NCBI GenBank assembly: GCA_005888335.1
Contig: VAWY01000014.1
Location: 1-30,912 of the forward strand
Length of the DNA stretch: 30,912 nucleotides
From: Actinomycetota bacterium
GTDB taxonomy: Bacteria > Actinomycetota > Thermoleophilia > Solirubrobacterales > Solirubrobacteraceae
Reading direction: 5' to 3'
Shown here: positions 9,867 to 17,036 of the stretch, one piece after another
How the letters are laid out: each line of letters starts with the position of its first letter
Numbering within the stretch: the first letter of the stretch is position 1
Notes under the pieces: generated by a model
Database searches by the model: none
What the model was told of the DNA's origin: nothing
Seen by the model: the letters and a program-made list of their open reading frames with translations, nothing else
Position numbers and translations under genes: made by a program

Positions 9867-10594
9867 GCCTGCAGCACCGCCCGCATCGCGTCGAGCAGCG
9901 CACTGCGGACGCCGCCCGCCTCGAGCGCGGCGAGCCCGCGCGCCGTCGAGCCGCCCGGCGAGGTGACCTCGCGGCGAACCCCCAGGGTGTCGCCCCCGCG
10001 CGCGCGCACGAGGGCGGTCGACCCGGCGAAGGTCTCGACGGCGAGGTCGGTGGCCAGCGACGCGGGGATCCCGTGCTTGATCGCGGCGTCGACGTGGGCC
10101 TCGATGAGCAGCGCGACGTAGGCCGGCGCGACGCCTGTCGTGGCCGTCGCCGCGTCGAGCAGCCGCTCGGGGACGACGAAGACGTGGCCGAGGCGGTCGA
10201 AGAGCACTCGCGCCTCCTCGGCGCCCTCGCTCTCGGCGAGGACCGTGACGCCCTGGCGCACCTCGACCGGGGTGTTGGGCATGGCGCGCACGACGGTCGC
10301 CTGCGGGTAGGCCGCGCGCAGGCGGTCGAGCCCGATGCCGCCGAGCACCGAGATGACGTGGTGGGCGTGCGGCGCGGTCTCGGCCGCGACCTCCTCGAGC
10401 TGGTACGGCTTGTGGCAGAGCACGATCGAGTCGGCGCGCTGGGCCAGGTCGGCGTTCGAGCGCAGCGCTTCTCCGCCGAGCTCGGCGACCATGCGCTTGG
10501 CGCGGCCCGAGCCAGAGTCCGTGGCGAGGACGGGATCGCCCCAGCCCCGCGCGAGCGCGCGCGCCATGTTGCCGCTGCCGACGAAGCCGAGCAT
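9863..10594 (-). CDS. proC: pyrroline-5-carboxylate reductase
   Basis: Catalyses the last step of proline synthesis, NAD(P)H-dependent reduction of pyrroline-5-carboxylate. The Rossmann motif GFVGSGNMARALARG is at the N-terminus. Other family sequence is VVRAMPNTPVEVRQGVTVL and the C-terminal signature VTSPGGSTARGLAALE, which contributes to the active site. The 243-residue length is slightly short. The ATG at 10594 has a TAGCCT box nine bases upstream, so proC appears to head the proC-yggT-lspA-rluD operon. sepF ends 25 bases upstream and may be transcribed separately. Confidence 0.92.
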   Translation of the reverse strand: MLGFVGSGNMARALARGWGDPVLATDSGSGRAKRMVAELGGEALRSNADLAQRADSIVLCHKPYQLEEVAAETAPHAHHVISVLGGIGLDRLRAAYPQATVVRAMPNTPVEVRQGVTVLAESEGAEEARVLFDRLGHVFVVPERLLDAATATTGVAPAYVALLIEAHVDAAIKHGIPASLATDLAVETFAGSTALVRARGGDTLGVRREVTSPGGSTARGLAALEAGGVRSALLDAMRAVLQA

Positions 10595-10603
10595 CCGCGC
10601 GGA

Positions 10604-10609
10604 AGGCTA
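10604..10609 (-). promoter_or_regulatory. candidate -10 box of the proC operon
   Basis: TAGCCT on the minus strand with nine bases before the proC ATG. It fits the TAnnnT box found at the same distance before most transcription-unit heads in this window and implies a leaderless or nearly leaderless transcript. Confidence 0.45.
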
Positions 10610-10619
10610 GTCCGCGCGC

Positions 10620-11150
10620 TCAGGACTGATTGAAGAAGCCCTTCTCGATCAGCCGCGCGCGCTCCTCCGCCGAGATCTCGACGTTGCGCGGCGTGAGCAT
10701 GAACACCTTGTCGGCGATCCGCTGCATGCCGCCGTCGAGCGCGTAGGTCAGCCCGCTGGCGAAGTCGATCAGGCGCTTGGAGAGATCGGTCTCGACGCCC
10801 TGCAGGTTCAGGATGACCGGCACCGAGTCCTTGAACTTGTCGGCGACCTGCTGGGCGTCGTTGAACGACTTCGGGATGACGAGGTGGACGCGGACGTCAC
10901 GCCCGCCGCCGTTGACCGTGCGCAGGCGGCTCGTCGGCCGGCCGGCGGGCTCCTCGTCGTCGGCGAAGATGTCGTCGATCTCGTCGCGGCGGCGGCGCAG
11001 GCGGCGCACGTTGGGCCGCTCGTGGTAGCGGTCCTGCAGCTCGGCCTCCGGCTCGCGCGGGATGTCGTCGTCGTACTCGTCGGTCGCGTGACGCTCCTCG
11101 GCCAGGCCGAAGTAGACGAGCGCGGAGTGCCAGGAGTCCTTGAAGCTCAT
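10620..11150 (-). CDS. sepF: cell division protein SepF
   Basis: Membrane-associated FtsZ partner that helps anchor and shape the division ring in Gram-positive bacteria. The 176-residue protein starts with a short amphipathic segment (MSFKDSWHSALVYFGL) suited to membrane binding. A charged linker follows, then the SepF core from about residue 84: VHLVIPKSFNDAQQVADKFK, VPVILNLQGVETDLSKRLID and FASGLTYALDGGMQRIADKV. The order yggS-sepF-yggT is typical of Firmicutes and Actinobacteria. The gap to yggS upstream is 43 bases, so the gene may be co-transcribed with it. Confidence 0.95.
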   Translation of the reverse strand: MSFKDSWHSALVYFGLAEERHATDEYDDDIPREPEAELQDRYHERPNVRRLRRRRDEIDDIFADDEEPAGRPTSRLRTVNGGGRDVRVHLVIPKSFNDAQQVADKFKDSVPVILNLQGVETDLSKRLIDFASGLTYALDGGMQRIADKVFMLTPRNVEISAEERARLIEKGFFNQS

Positions 11151-11193
11151 GCTCGGTGGGCGGATTCGCGGGGTTTGCGGCGAATCCTGCGGC

Positions 11194-11814
11194 TCAAGTG
11201 TAGAGGCGCGCGCCGATCCGCACGATCGTCGCGCCCTCCTGGGCGGCCACCGCGTAGTCCTGGGTGGTCCCCATGGAGAGCTCGCGCAGCCCGTGGCGCT
11301 CGGCCAGCTCGCGCAGCGCGGCGAACCAGCGGCGGCTGTCCTCGGGCTCCTCGGCGAACGGCGGCATCGTCATCAACCCCACGACCTGGACCGGACAGCG
11401 CTCGAGGAACGCCGCCAGCTCGCCGGGCAGGACGCCCGCCTTGCCGGGCTCCTGCGCGACGTTGACCTCGACGAGCACGCGCGTGTGCGTTGTGCCGTGC
11501 TTGCCGAGCTCGCGCAGCGCGCTGTCGCTGGCGACGGAGTGGATGTAGCGGACGTGCGGCAGGACCTGCTTGACCTTGCGGCTCTGCAGCTGCCCGATGA
11601 AGTCCCACGTCAGCTCGGGATGGGCCGCGGCCTTGGCGGCGAGATCCTGCGCGCGGTTCTCGCCGGCGAGCGTGACGCCCGCCTCGGCCAGGGCGCCGAT
11701 CTGGTCGAGCGGCAGGTACTTCGTGGCGGCGAGGACCTCGACGCCGTCGCCGACCTCCCGGCGGACGGCCTCGAGGTTGGCTCGCACGCGGGCCGGGTCT
11801 AGCCGCGCAGCCAC
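11194..11814 (-). CDS. YggS/PLPBP-type pyridoxal-phosphate homeostasis protein
   Basis: PLP-binding protein without known enzymatic turnover that keeps vitamin B6 levels balanced (family YggS/PLPHP). The 206-residue alanine-racemase-like barrel begins with VEVLAATKYLPLDQI, where K32 is the expected PLP lysine. Other family blocks are GENRAQDL, WDFIGQLQSRKVKQVL, HSVASDSAL and VGLMTMPPFAEEPE, then LSMGTTQDYAVAAQEGATIVRIG. The GTG at 11814 overlaps the pgeF stop by 16 bases; a longer in-frame extension to 12246 is only a pgeF shadow. The order pgeF-yggS-sepF is common in Actinobacteria. Confidence 0.92.
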   Translation of the reverse strand: MAARLDPARVRANLEAVRREVGDGVEVLAATKYLPLDQIGALAEAGVTLAGENRAQDLAAKAAAHPELTWDFIGQLQSRKVKQVLPHVRYIHSVASDSALRELGKHGTTHTRVLVEVNVAQEPGKAGVLPGELAAFLERCPVQVVGLMTMPPFAEEPEDSRRWFAALRELAERHGLRELSMGTTQDYAVAAQEGATIVRIGARLYT

Positions 11815-12527
11815 ACCACCCCGGCCTGGCGTCCCGTCGTCCCGTGATCGCGGCGGTGCGAGAAGAACAGCTCCGGGTGGCAGGCGGTGCAGAGGCCGGC
11901 ATCGTGGACCTCGGCGACGCCGGCGGCCTCGAGCGCGCGGCGGGCGGCGAGCTTGAGGTCGAGGTGGCGCCCGTCGGCGGCCTCGGCTGGGAAGCGGGCG
12001 CGCACGTCGTCGCCGACCTCGTAGCAGCAGGCGCCGATGCCGGGGCCGATGACGGCTCGGACCGAGCCGTCGCTCTCGAGCGCGCGCACGCCCTCGGCGA
12101 CGACGCCGCCGGCGAGGCCGCGCCAGCCGGCGTGGACCATCGCGACGGCGCCCCGCGCGATCAGCGCGATCGGCAGGCAGTCGGCGACGAAGACCAGAGC
12201 GGGAACGCGGGGCAGCGCGGTGGCCTGGCCGTCGGCGTGCTCCCACGGGTCGTCGTGGCGGGGGATGCGCGTGACGCGGCGCACCGTCGTCTCGTGGACC
12301 TGGATCGCGCGCGCGAAGCGGCCCCAGCCGACGCCGACCTGCGCGGCCAGCCGCTCGCGGTTCGCGTCGACGCGCTCGCCCTCGTCGCCCGTCCGCCGCC
12401 CGATGTTGAGGCTGGCGAACGGGCCTTCGGAAACGCCACCGCGGCGCGTCGAGAACAGCGCGGTGGCGCCGTCGAGGTCGATCGCGAGGTGGTCGCCGTG
12501 GGTGCGGAACGGGGCGGGCAGCTGCAC
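11799..12527 (-). CDS. pgeF: peptidoglycan editing factor PgeF / multicopper-fold purine nucleoside phosphorylase
   Basis: YfiH/LACC1-family protein. Family members act on purine nucleosides, and E. coli PgeF corrects mis-incorporated peptidoglycan residues. The 242-residue protein carries the conserved metal ligands: QVHE (H78), VADCLPI (C117) and VHAGWRGL (H132). GPGIGACCYEVGDDV and a C-terminal LCTACHPELFFSHRRD follow. The GTG start at 12527 has a TAGCCT box seven bases upstream, so pgeF probably starts its own transcript with yggS and possibly sepF. The upstream CCA-transferase frame reads into this gene only because of an apparent frameshift. Confidence 0.92.
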   Translation of the reverse strand: MQLPAPFRTHGDHLAIDLDGATALFSTRRGGVSEGPFASLNIGRRTGDEGERVDANRERLAAQVGVGWGRFARAIQVHETTVRRVTRIPRHDDPWEHADGQATALPRVPALVFVADCLPIALIARGAVAMVHAGWRGLAGGVVAEGVRALESDGSVRAVIGPGIGACCYEVGDDVRARFPAEAADGRHLDLKLAARRALEAAGVAEVHDAGLCTACHPELFFSHRRDHGTTGRQAGVVWLRG

Positions 12528-12534
12528 GTGGTCG

Positions 12535-12540
12535 AGGCTA
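12535..12540 (-). promoter_or_regulatory. candidate -10 box of pgeF
   Basis: TAGCCT on the minus strand with seven bases between it and the GTG start at 12527. It is the same hexamer as that before proC. It would start a pgeF-yggS(-sepF) transcript without a leader. Confidence 0.45.
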
Positions 12541-12589
12541 GATGGTTGAGTCCGCGGCCACCGTGCCCGGATGGCCGTGCTCGACCATC
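12541..12589 (-). terminator. hairpin at the cca-pgeF boundary
   Basis: GATGGTTGAG at 12541-12550 pairs with CTCGACCATC at 12580-12589 (one G-T mismatch or wobble). An inner GGCCA/TGGCC stem sits at 12556-12560 and 12572-12576. It overlaps the restored cca stop codon at 12588 and ends just before the pgeF -10 box. No T-run follows on the minus strand, so termination is plausible but not certain. Confidence 0.35.
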
Positions 12590-13711
12590 AACCCTCGAGT
12601 GCGGCGCGCAGCTCGGCCTCGGCACGTGCGCCAGCCGGTGGCCCAGCTCCGGGCCCTCGGGAACGCCGGCCGCGCGCAGGTCGTGGCCGGTGATGGCCAG
12701 CTGCACGTGGCGCAGCTCGTCCAGCCACGCGCGCGCCTGGGGCTCGGCGCCCAGCGCGCCGGCGAGCGCCACGGCCTCGACCGGCCAGCCGCGCGCGGCG
12801 TCGGCGATCTCGCTCGGGCGCCGCGCGCGCGAGAGCGCCGCCGCGAGCTCGCGCGCCTGCGCCGCGCGCGCTGCCTGGCGGGTCTCGGCGGCGGTGAAGC
12901 CCAGCTCGCGCATGCGCGCCTCGATCCCCTCGCCGGCCGTCGCGAGGATGAGCAGGTCGCGCCTCCCGTCGGGCGGCAGCAGCGCCAGCCCGGAGCGCGC
13001 GAGGTCGGCGTCGGGCTCGGGCACCGGCGGCCCGAAGCGCGCGCCGGCGCACAGCGCGAGCAGCGGATCGGGCTCGGCGAGCAGCTGGCGCACGGCATCG
13101 CCGACGCGGTCGCCGGAGACGGTGTCGAGCGTCGCGTCGGCCGCCAGCGCGGCCGTAGGCCCCTCGACCGCGAGGCCCAGGCGCGTCTCGTAGCGCGCGA
13201 GGCGCAGCAGTCGCGTCGGATCGTCGACGAACGAGCGGTCGTGCAGGACGCGCAGCAGCCGGTCCTCGAGGTCGGCCAGCGCCGTGGGGGGCGCGCGCAC
13301 CTCGCCGCGGACGTCGGGCGAGAGGCCGACGGCGATCGCGTTGATGGTGAAGTCGCGGCGCGCGATGTCCTCGTCGATCCCGGCGGGGCGCACGACGGGC
13401 AGCGCGCCGGGGCGCGGATAGGCCTCTGCGCGCGTGCGCACGAGGTTGACCAGGCCGCCGTCCGGCGTCCGCACCGAAGCGGTGCCGAAGCGCCCGTGTT
13501 CCTCCAGAGGTTGGCCCAACGCGCCGATTACAGGGGCGATCTCCCCCTCGACCGCCACGTCGACATCCCGACCGGGTACGCCGAGCAGAACGTCCCGAAC
13601 CGCACCCCCGACTATCCATAATCCAGGAAACCGGCCTGCCGCATGAAACACGGAGCCCCCCGAAGGAAGGCCCGCCAGGCGCTCGTAAGTGAGCTGAGCC
13701 GTCGGGTCCAC
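12588..13711 (-). pseudogene. cca: CCA-adding tRNA nucleotidyltransferase with apparent 3' frameshift
   Basis: Class II tRNA nucleotidyltransferase/poly(A) polymerase family, which adds or repairs the tRNA 3' CCA end. The catalytic head has LWIVGGAVRDVLLG, GRDVDVAVEG and RRDFTINAIAV, followed by FVDDPTRLLRLARYETRLG. The C-terminal signature ITGHDLRAAGVPEGPELG is present up to about residue 358. Just after it, near 12621-12625, the frame shifts. In the original frame the protein would run on to 12161 through pgeF, whereas the neighbouring frame gives a family-like ending (AEAELRAALEG) and stops at 12588. One missing base would restore a protein of about 374 residues. The damage is at the extreme end, so the product may still work, or this may be a sequencing error. 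The start is GTG 13711. Confidence 0.75.
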
Positions 13712-13715
13712 GGGC

Positions 13716-13721
13716 TACAGT
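13716..13721 (+). promoter_or_regulatory. candidate -10 box of the beta-propeller gene
   Basis: TACAGT with eight bases before the ATG at 13730. It fits the TAnnnT/short-spacing pattern of the window. The divergent cca start (13711) is only a few bases away, so the two genes share this control region. Confidence 0.45.
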
Positions 13722-13729
13722 CCTATCCC

Positions 13730-15007
13730 ATGTCCCGAGGGCCCCGCCTACGGCGGTGGCTGGCCTGGCTGGCGGGATTGGGCTCGACGTTCCTCATTGC
13801 GGCCGCAGCGTGGGCGCTCACGGTGCGCAATCAGGACATCTCCAACCCGAACGTCGAGTTCAAGAATCAGCCCGACCGGCCGCCGGCCCCCGAGCCCCGC
13901 CGTCATGGCAAGCGCGAGCCCTCGTTCGAGTGGCCCGTCTACGGCTACGACAAGCAGCGCACGCGCGAGTTTCCGCTGCGCGATCCGTCCTCGCTGCATC
14001 CGCCCTACAACCACATGTGGTCCGACCGCGGCTCGGTGCTGATCGAGTTCCCGCCGGTCCTGGGCCGCCGCGCGCTGTTCATGCTCAAGAACAACGGCGC
14101 GCTGTACGCGCTCAGCCGCCGGACCGGGCACCTCCTGTGGAAGAAGAAGGTCGGCTCGCTGGCGGCGGCGTCGCCGGCCTACGCGCACAACACCGTCTAT
14201 GCGGTGGTCTTGCAGCGCTTCAAGGGCTCCGACGGCGGCCGGATCATCGCGCTGGACGCCGAGAACGGCCGCGTGCGCTGGGCGCGCAAGCTGCCCAGCC
14301 GCGCCGAGTCCTCGCCGCTCATCGACCACGGCCGCGTCTACTTCGGGTCCGAGGACGGGACGGTCTACTCGCTCAACGCCCGCGACGGGACGTTGCGCTG
14401 GATGTTCCACGCCGCCGGCGCGGTCAAGGCCGGCCTGGCCATGGACAACCACCGCAACCTGTACTTCGGCTCCTACGGCGGCGAGGTCTACTCGGTGCGC
14501 GCGCGCGACGGCAGCAGGCGCTGGTCCACCTCCGGCGGCGGCAACTTCTACTCGACGCCGGCGGTCGCCTACGACCGCGTCTACCTCGGCAGCACCGACG
14601 GCAACGTCTACTCGTTCGGCGCGGCGACGGGCCGCCTGGCCTGGCGCCACGGCACGGGCGGCTACGTCTACGGCTCGCCTGCCGTGGCGAAGGTGCCGCG
14701 CGGGCGCCCGACGGTCTACATCGGCTCGTACGACAACAAGCTCTACGCGCTCGACGCGCGGACCGGCCGGCCGCGCTGGACGCGCAGCGCCGAGGGCAAG
14801 ATCTCCGGCGGCACGGTCGTCATCGGCGACCTCGTGTTCTATTCGACGCTGGCGCGGACCACGACGGCGGTGGGTGCGAGGACCGGGCGGTTCGTCTGGC
14901 GCACGCGCAAGGGGGCGTTCAACCCCGTGGTGTCCGATGGGCACCGGTTGTTCTTGATGGGGTATTCGAGCGTTTTTGCGTTGAAGCCGAAGAAGCGGCG
15001 GTCGTAG
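13730..15007 (+). CDS. membrane-anchored PQQ-like beta-propeller protein
   Basis: A 425-residue protein with one N-terminal membrane segment (residues 11-30, WLAWLAGLGSTFLIAAAAW) and a large extracytoplasmic domain. A Pro-rich linker leads into seven repeats of the form LYAL-x-x-x-TG-x-x-x-W. Examples are ALYALSRRTGHLLW, IIALDAENGRVRW, TVYSLNARDGTLRW, NVYSFGAATGRLAW and KLYALDARTGRPRW. This is the PQQ/BamB-like seven-bladed propeller. No PQQ-dehydrogenase catalytic residues are evident, so it is more likely a structural or binding protein. The ATG 13730 is chosen because it directly follows a -10-like TACAGT and precedes the membrane segment; an earlier in-frame Met at 13643 is less likely. 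Confidence 0.82.
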   Translation: MSRGPRLRRWLAWLAGLGSTFLIAAAAWALTVRNQDISNPNVEFKNQPDRPPAPEPRRHGKREPSFEWPVYGYDKQRTREFPLRDPSSLHPPYNHMWSDRGSVLIEFPPVLGRRALFMLKNNGALYALSRRTGHLLWKKKVGSLAAASPAYAHNTVYAVVLQRFKGSDGGRIIALDAENGRVRWARKLPSRAESSPLIDHGRVYFGSEDGTVYSLNARDGTLRWMFHAAGAVKAGLAMDNHRNLYFGSYGGEVYSVRARDGSRRWSTSGGGNFYSTPAVAYDRVYLGSTDGNVYSFGAATGRLAWRHGTGGYVYGSPAVAKVPRGRPTVYIGSYDNKLYALDARTGRPRWTRSAEGKISGGTVVIGDLVFYSTLARTTTAVGARTGRFVWRTRKGAFNPVVSDGHRLFLMGYSSVFALKPKKRRS

Positions 15008-15020
15008 GTAGGTAGCGCTC

Positions 15021-15049
15021 CGCCCGGGCGTGGGCCTGCGGCCCGGGCG
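15021..15049 (+). terminator. hairpin after the beta-propeller gene
   Basis: CGCCCGGGC at 15021-15029 pairs perfectly with GCCCGGGCG at 15041-15049, with an alternative inner GGGCC/GGCCC stem. It starts 13 bases after the stop codon. There is no T-run, as is usual for such GC-rich hairpins in this window. Confidence 0.45.
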
Positions 15050-15157
15050 TGATCCGATGGCATTGAGGGGAAGGAGCGGTTTGTCCTTGTGGCCGCACCC
15101 GTCGGACGCGCTCCGCGCGCCTCCCTGCGGGGTTCTGGCGCGTTGGCGCTTGATCGT

Positions 15158-15210
15158 AGGACGAGACGTCATTTGGGACTGACATAGCGCCCCAAGTGTC
15201 CGTTCGTCCT
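15158..15210. repeat. long imperfect inverted repeat
   Basis: Arms of 20 bases at 15158-15177 and 15191-15210 pair at 17 positions, counting two G-U pairs, around a 13-base loop. The outer seven bases (AGGACGA/TCGTCCT) and the inner CATTTGGG/CCCAAGTG parts are strongest. The region is less GC-rich than its surroundings. It could be a bidirectional terminator, a structured RNA or a remnant of a mobile repeat; the sequence alone does not decide. Confidence 0.45.
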
Positions 15211-15343
15211 CTCGGGTCACCGCGCCTGGCGTGTTGCCGCTCGGCCGCGGGCGCAGACCCCGCTCACTCTCCCTCAGTGCAATCGGACCAGGCCGCAGCC
15301 CAGGACAACCGTCTGAGCGGAGCGCCAGGCGGCGGCACGCCCC

Positions 15344-16258
15344 CTAGCACCGCACCCCACTCCGCACCGCCGCCGCCCCGCTCCCCCGCCCGCCGAGCAC
15401 GGTGGCGACGAGGTCGGCGCGGACCGGGCAGCCGCGACGGGGCGCGACGATCCCCGGCGCGAGCCGCACGCGCACGCCCGTCGTGCCGTCGGGCAGGCCG
15501 TTGACGTCAAGCAGCCGGCGGCGGCCGGGATGCAGCGTCACGCGCAGCGCACCGCGGCGCAAGACGACCACGCTGCCACCCGCCGCCCGCCGGGGCAGGC
15601 GCAGCGTCAGCCCCGCCGCCTGACGCACGCTGGTGCCGTCGAAGAAGCTCAGCGTCCCGATCGCCCGGCCGCGCAGGGCGGCCGGCGCCGCCGCGCGCAC
15701 GCCGCGCAGCGCCGTGAAGGTGACCCTGCGCATCGGCGGGCCGCCGCTGCCGACGCTGAGGGTCGCTGCCGCGCGCCGGCCGCGGCTGACCGCGATGTCG
15801 GCGAAGAACGTGACCGGCTGGCAGTCGGTGGCGTTGACGTCGATCGCCTCGTCGAGCGCCTGGCCGTCGCGCAGCACCACGTGGGCGGTCAGCTGGTGCT
15901 GGCCCGCGGGGAAGCGCGTCGAGGGGACGAGCAGCGCGTAGCGCCCGCCGCGGTTGCGGGCCAGCGGCGCGGGGTCGCCGTCCAGCATCCACTCGACGTG
16001 GTCGATCACCTGCTCGCGCTGCGCCTTGTCGACCGTCCTGACGACGAACGAGACGAACAGGCGGTTGCGGAAGATGAGCCCGCCGTACGGGTCGCGCACC
16101 AGGGCGCGCTGGCCGCCCGGCAGCTCGAACGGGTGCTCGATCGCCCGGCCCGGCACGCTGAACGCCGCGCACGCGCCCTCGCCGGGCGTGTCGGCGGCCG
16201 CGGGCGCCGCGGCGCCGGCCGCGAGCACGCAGGCGAGCACGAGCCGGGCGCGGATCAC
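15344..16258 (-). CDS. secreted protein of unknown function
   Basis: A 304-residue protein that I do not recognise. It begins with a signal peptide ([20 protein letters not shown], likely cut before DTPGEG). Two or three beta-rich segments follow. One has [20 protein letters not shown] and [20 protein letters not shown], which look like immunoglobulin-like or fibronectin-like strands with a ligand-free core. The C-terminal part is Arg- and Gly-rich with [20 protein letters not shown]. Four Cys are seen outside the signal peptide (ACAAF, TDCQP, RRGCPV and the terminal Cys), possibly forming disulfides. The GTG start overlaps the hisF stop (GTGA), so it is translated from the hisF transcript, although a link to histidine synthesis is unlikely. 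Confidence 0.75.
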   Translation of the reverse strand: MIRARLVLACVLAAGAAAPAAADTPGEGACAAFSVPGRAIEHPFELPGGQRALVRDPYGGLIFRNRLFVSFVVRTVDKAQREQVIDHVEWMLDGDPAPLARNRGGRYALLVPSTRFPAGQHQLTAHVVLRDGQALDEAIDVNATDCQPVTFFADIAVSRGRRAAATLSVGSGGPPMRRVTFTALRGVRAAAPAALRGRAIGTLSFFDGTSVRQAAGLTLRLPRRAAGGSVVVLRRGALRVTLHPGRRRLLDVNGLPDGTTGVRVRLAPGIVAPRRGCPVRADLVATVLGGRGSGAAAVRSGVRC

Positions 16259-17013
16259 GACTGGCGCACCGGCAGGCCGGCGGCGACGAGGTGCTCCTTG
16301 GCCTGCGCGATCGAGAAGCGCCCGAAGTGGAAGATCGAGGCGGCCAGGGCGGCGTCGGCGCCGGCCTCGAGCGCCTCGGCGAGGTGGTCGAGCTCGCCCG
16401 CGCCGCCCGAGGCGATGACCGGCACGCCGACCGCCTCGGCGATCGTGCGCGTCAGCTCGAGGTCGTAGCCGTCGCTGGTGCCGTCGCGATCCATGCTCGT
16501 CAGCAGGATCTCCCCCGCGCCCCGCTCCACGCCCTCGCGGGCCCACTCGACCGCATCGCGCCCCGTCGGCTGGCGCCCGCCGGCGACGACGACCTCCCAC
16601 GTCCCACCTCCCCGCCCGCGTGCATCGATCGCCAGGACCACGCACTGCGCGCCGAACACCTCGCCGAGCTCGGAGATCAGCTCCGGGCGTGCCACCGCGG
16701 CCGAGTTGACCGAGACCTTGTCGGCCCCCGCGTCGAGGACCGCCTGGGCGTCCCCGGCCGAGCGGATGCCGCCGCCGATCGTGAACGGGACGAAGACCTC
16801 GTCGGCCGTGCGCCGGGCGAGCTCGACGACCGTGTCGCGCTTGGAGCTCGTCGCCGTGATGTCGAGGAACACGAGCTCGTCCGCACCCTCGCGGTCGTAG
16901 TAGGCGGCGAGCTCGACCGGATCGCCGGCGTCGCGCAGGTCGAGGAACCGCGTGCCCTTGACGACGCGGCCGCCGTCGACGTCCAGGCAGGGGATCACGC
17001 GTTTGAGGTGCAC
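16255..17013 (-). CDS. hisF: imidazole glycerol phosphate synthase, cyclase subunit
   Basis: Uses ammonia from HisH to turn PRFAR into imidazole glycerol phosphate and AICAR in histidine synthesis. The 252-residue TIM barrel has the catalytic aspartates in [14 protein letters not shown] (D11) and [10 protein letters not shown] (D130). Phosphate-binding blocks FTIGGGIRS and [16 protein letters not shown] are also present. The start is GTG 17013, eight bases after a TACCGT box. It is separated from hisA-hisH by a gene on the opposite strand, so it must have its own promoter. It is followed by a coupled gene for a secreted protein. Confidence 0.97.
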   Translation of the reverse strand: MHLKRVIPCLDVDGGRVVKGTRFLDLRDAGDPVELAAYYDREGADELVFLDITATSSKRDTVVELARRTADEVFVPFTIGGGIRSAGDAQAVLDAGADKVSVNSAAVARPELISELGEVFGAQCVVLAIDARGRGGGTWEVVVAGGRQPTGRDAVEWAREGVERGAGEILLTSMDRDGTSDGYDLELTRTIAEAVGVPVIASGGAGELDHLAEALEAGADAALAASIFHFGRFSIAQAKEHLVAAGLPVRQS

Positions 17014-17021
17014 GACGTGGC

Positions 17022-17027
17022 ACGGTA
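17022..17027 (-). promoter_or_regulatory. candidate -10 box of hisF
   Basis: TACCGT on the minus strand, eight bases before the hisF GTG. It shares the central GGTACC with the start region of the divergent FAD/Rieske gene, whose own box (TACCCG) fits less well. Confidence 0.45.
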
Positions 17028-17036
17028 CCCGCCTTG

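Larger units (their letters stand above)
15008..15343. other. convergent intergenic region without a convincing gene
   Basis: About 340 bases between the ends of two convergent genes. It contains a GC-rich hairpin (15021-15049), a long imperfect hairpin (15158-15210) and a weak stem near 15309-15332. One 41-codon frame (15057-15182) exists, but its codons (TTG, AGG, GGA) are unlike those of genes here. I see no RNA gene that I recognise. Confidence 0.6.

Noticed and set aside
12161..12587. Continuation of the CCA-transferase frame through the pgeF gene
   Set aside because: The sequence beyond the frameshift is unlike any nucleotidyltransferase and merely reads pgeF in another frame.
15057..15182. 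A 41-codon plus-strand frame in the convergent gap
   Set aside because: Codons such as TTG, AGG and GGA are atypical for this genome and no start signals are seen; kept only as part of the gap description.
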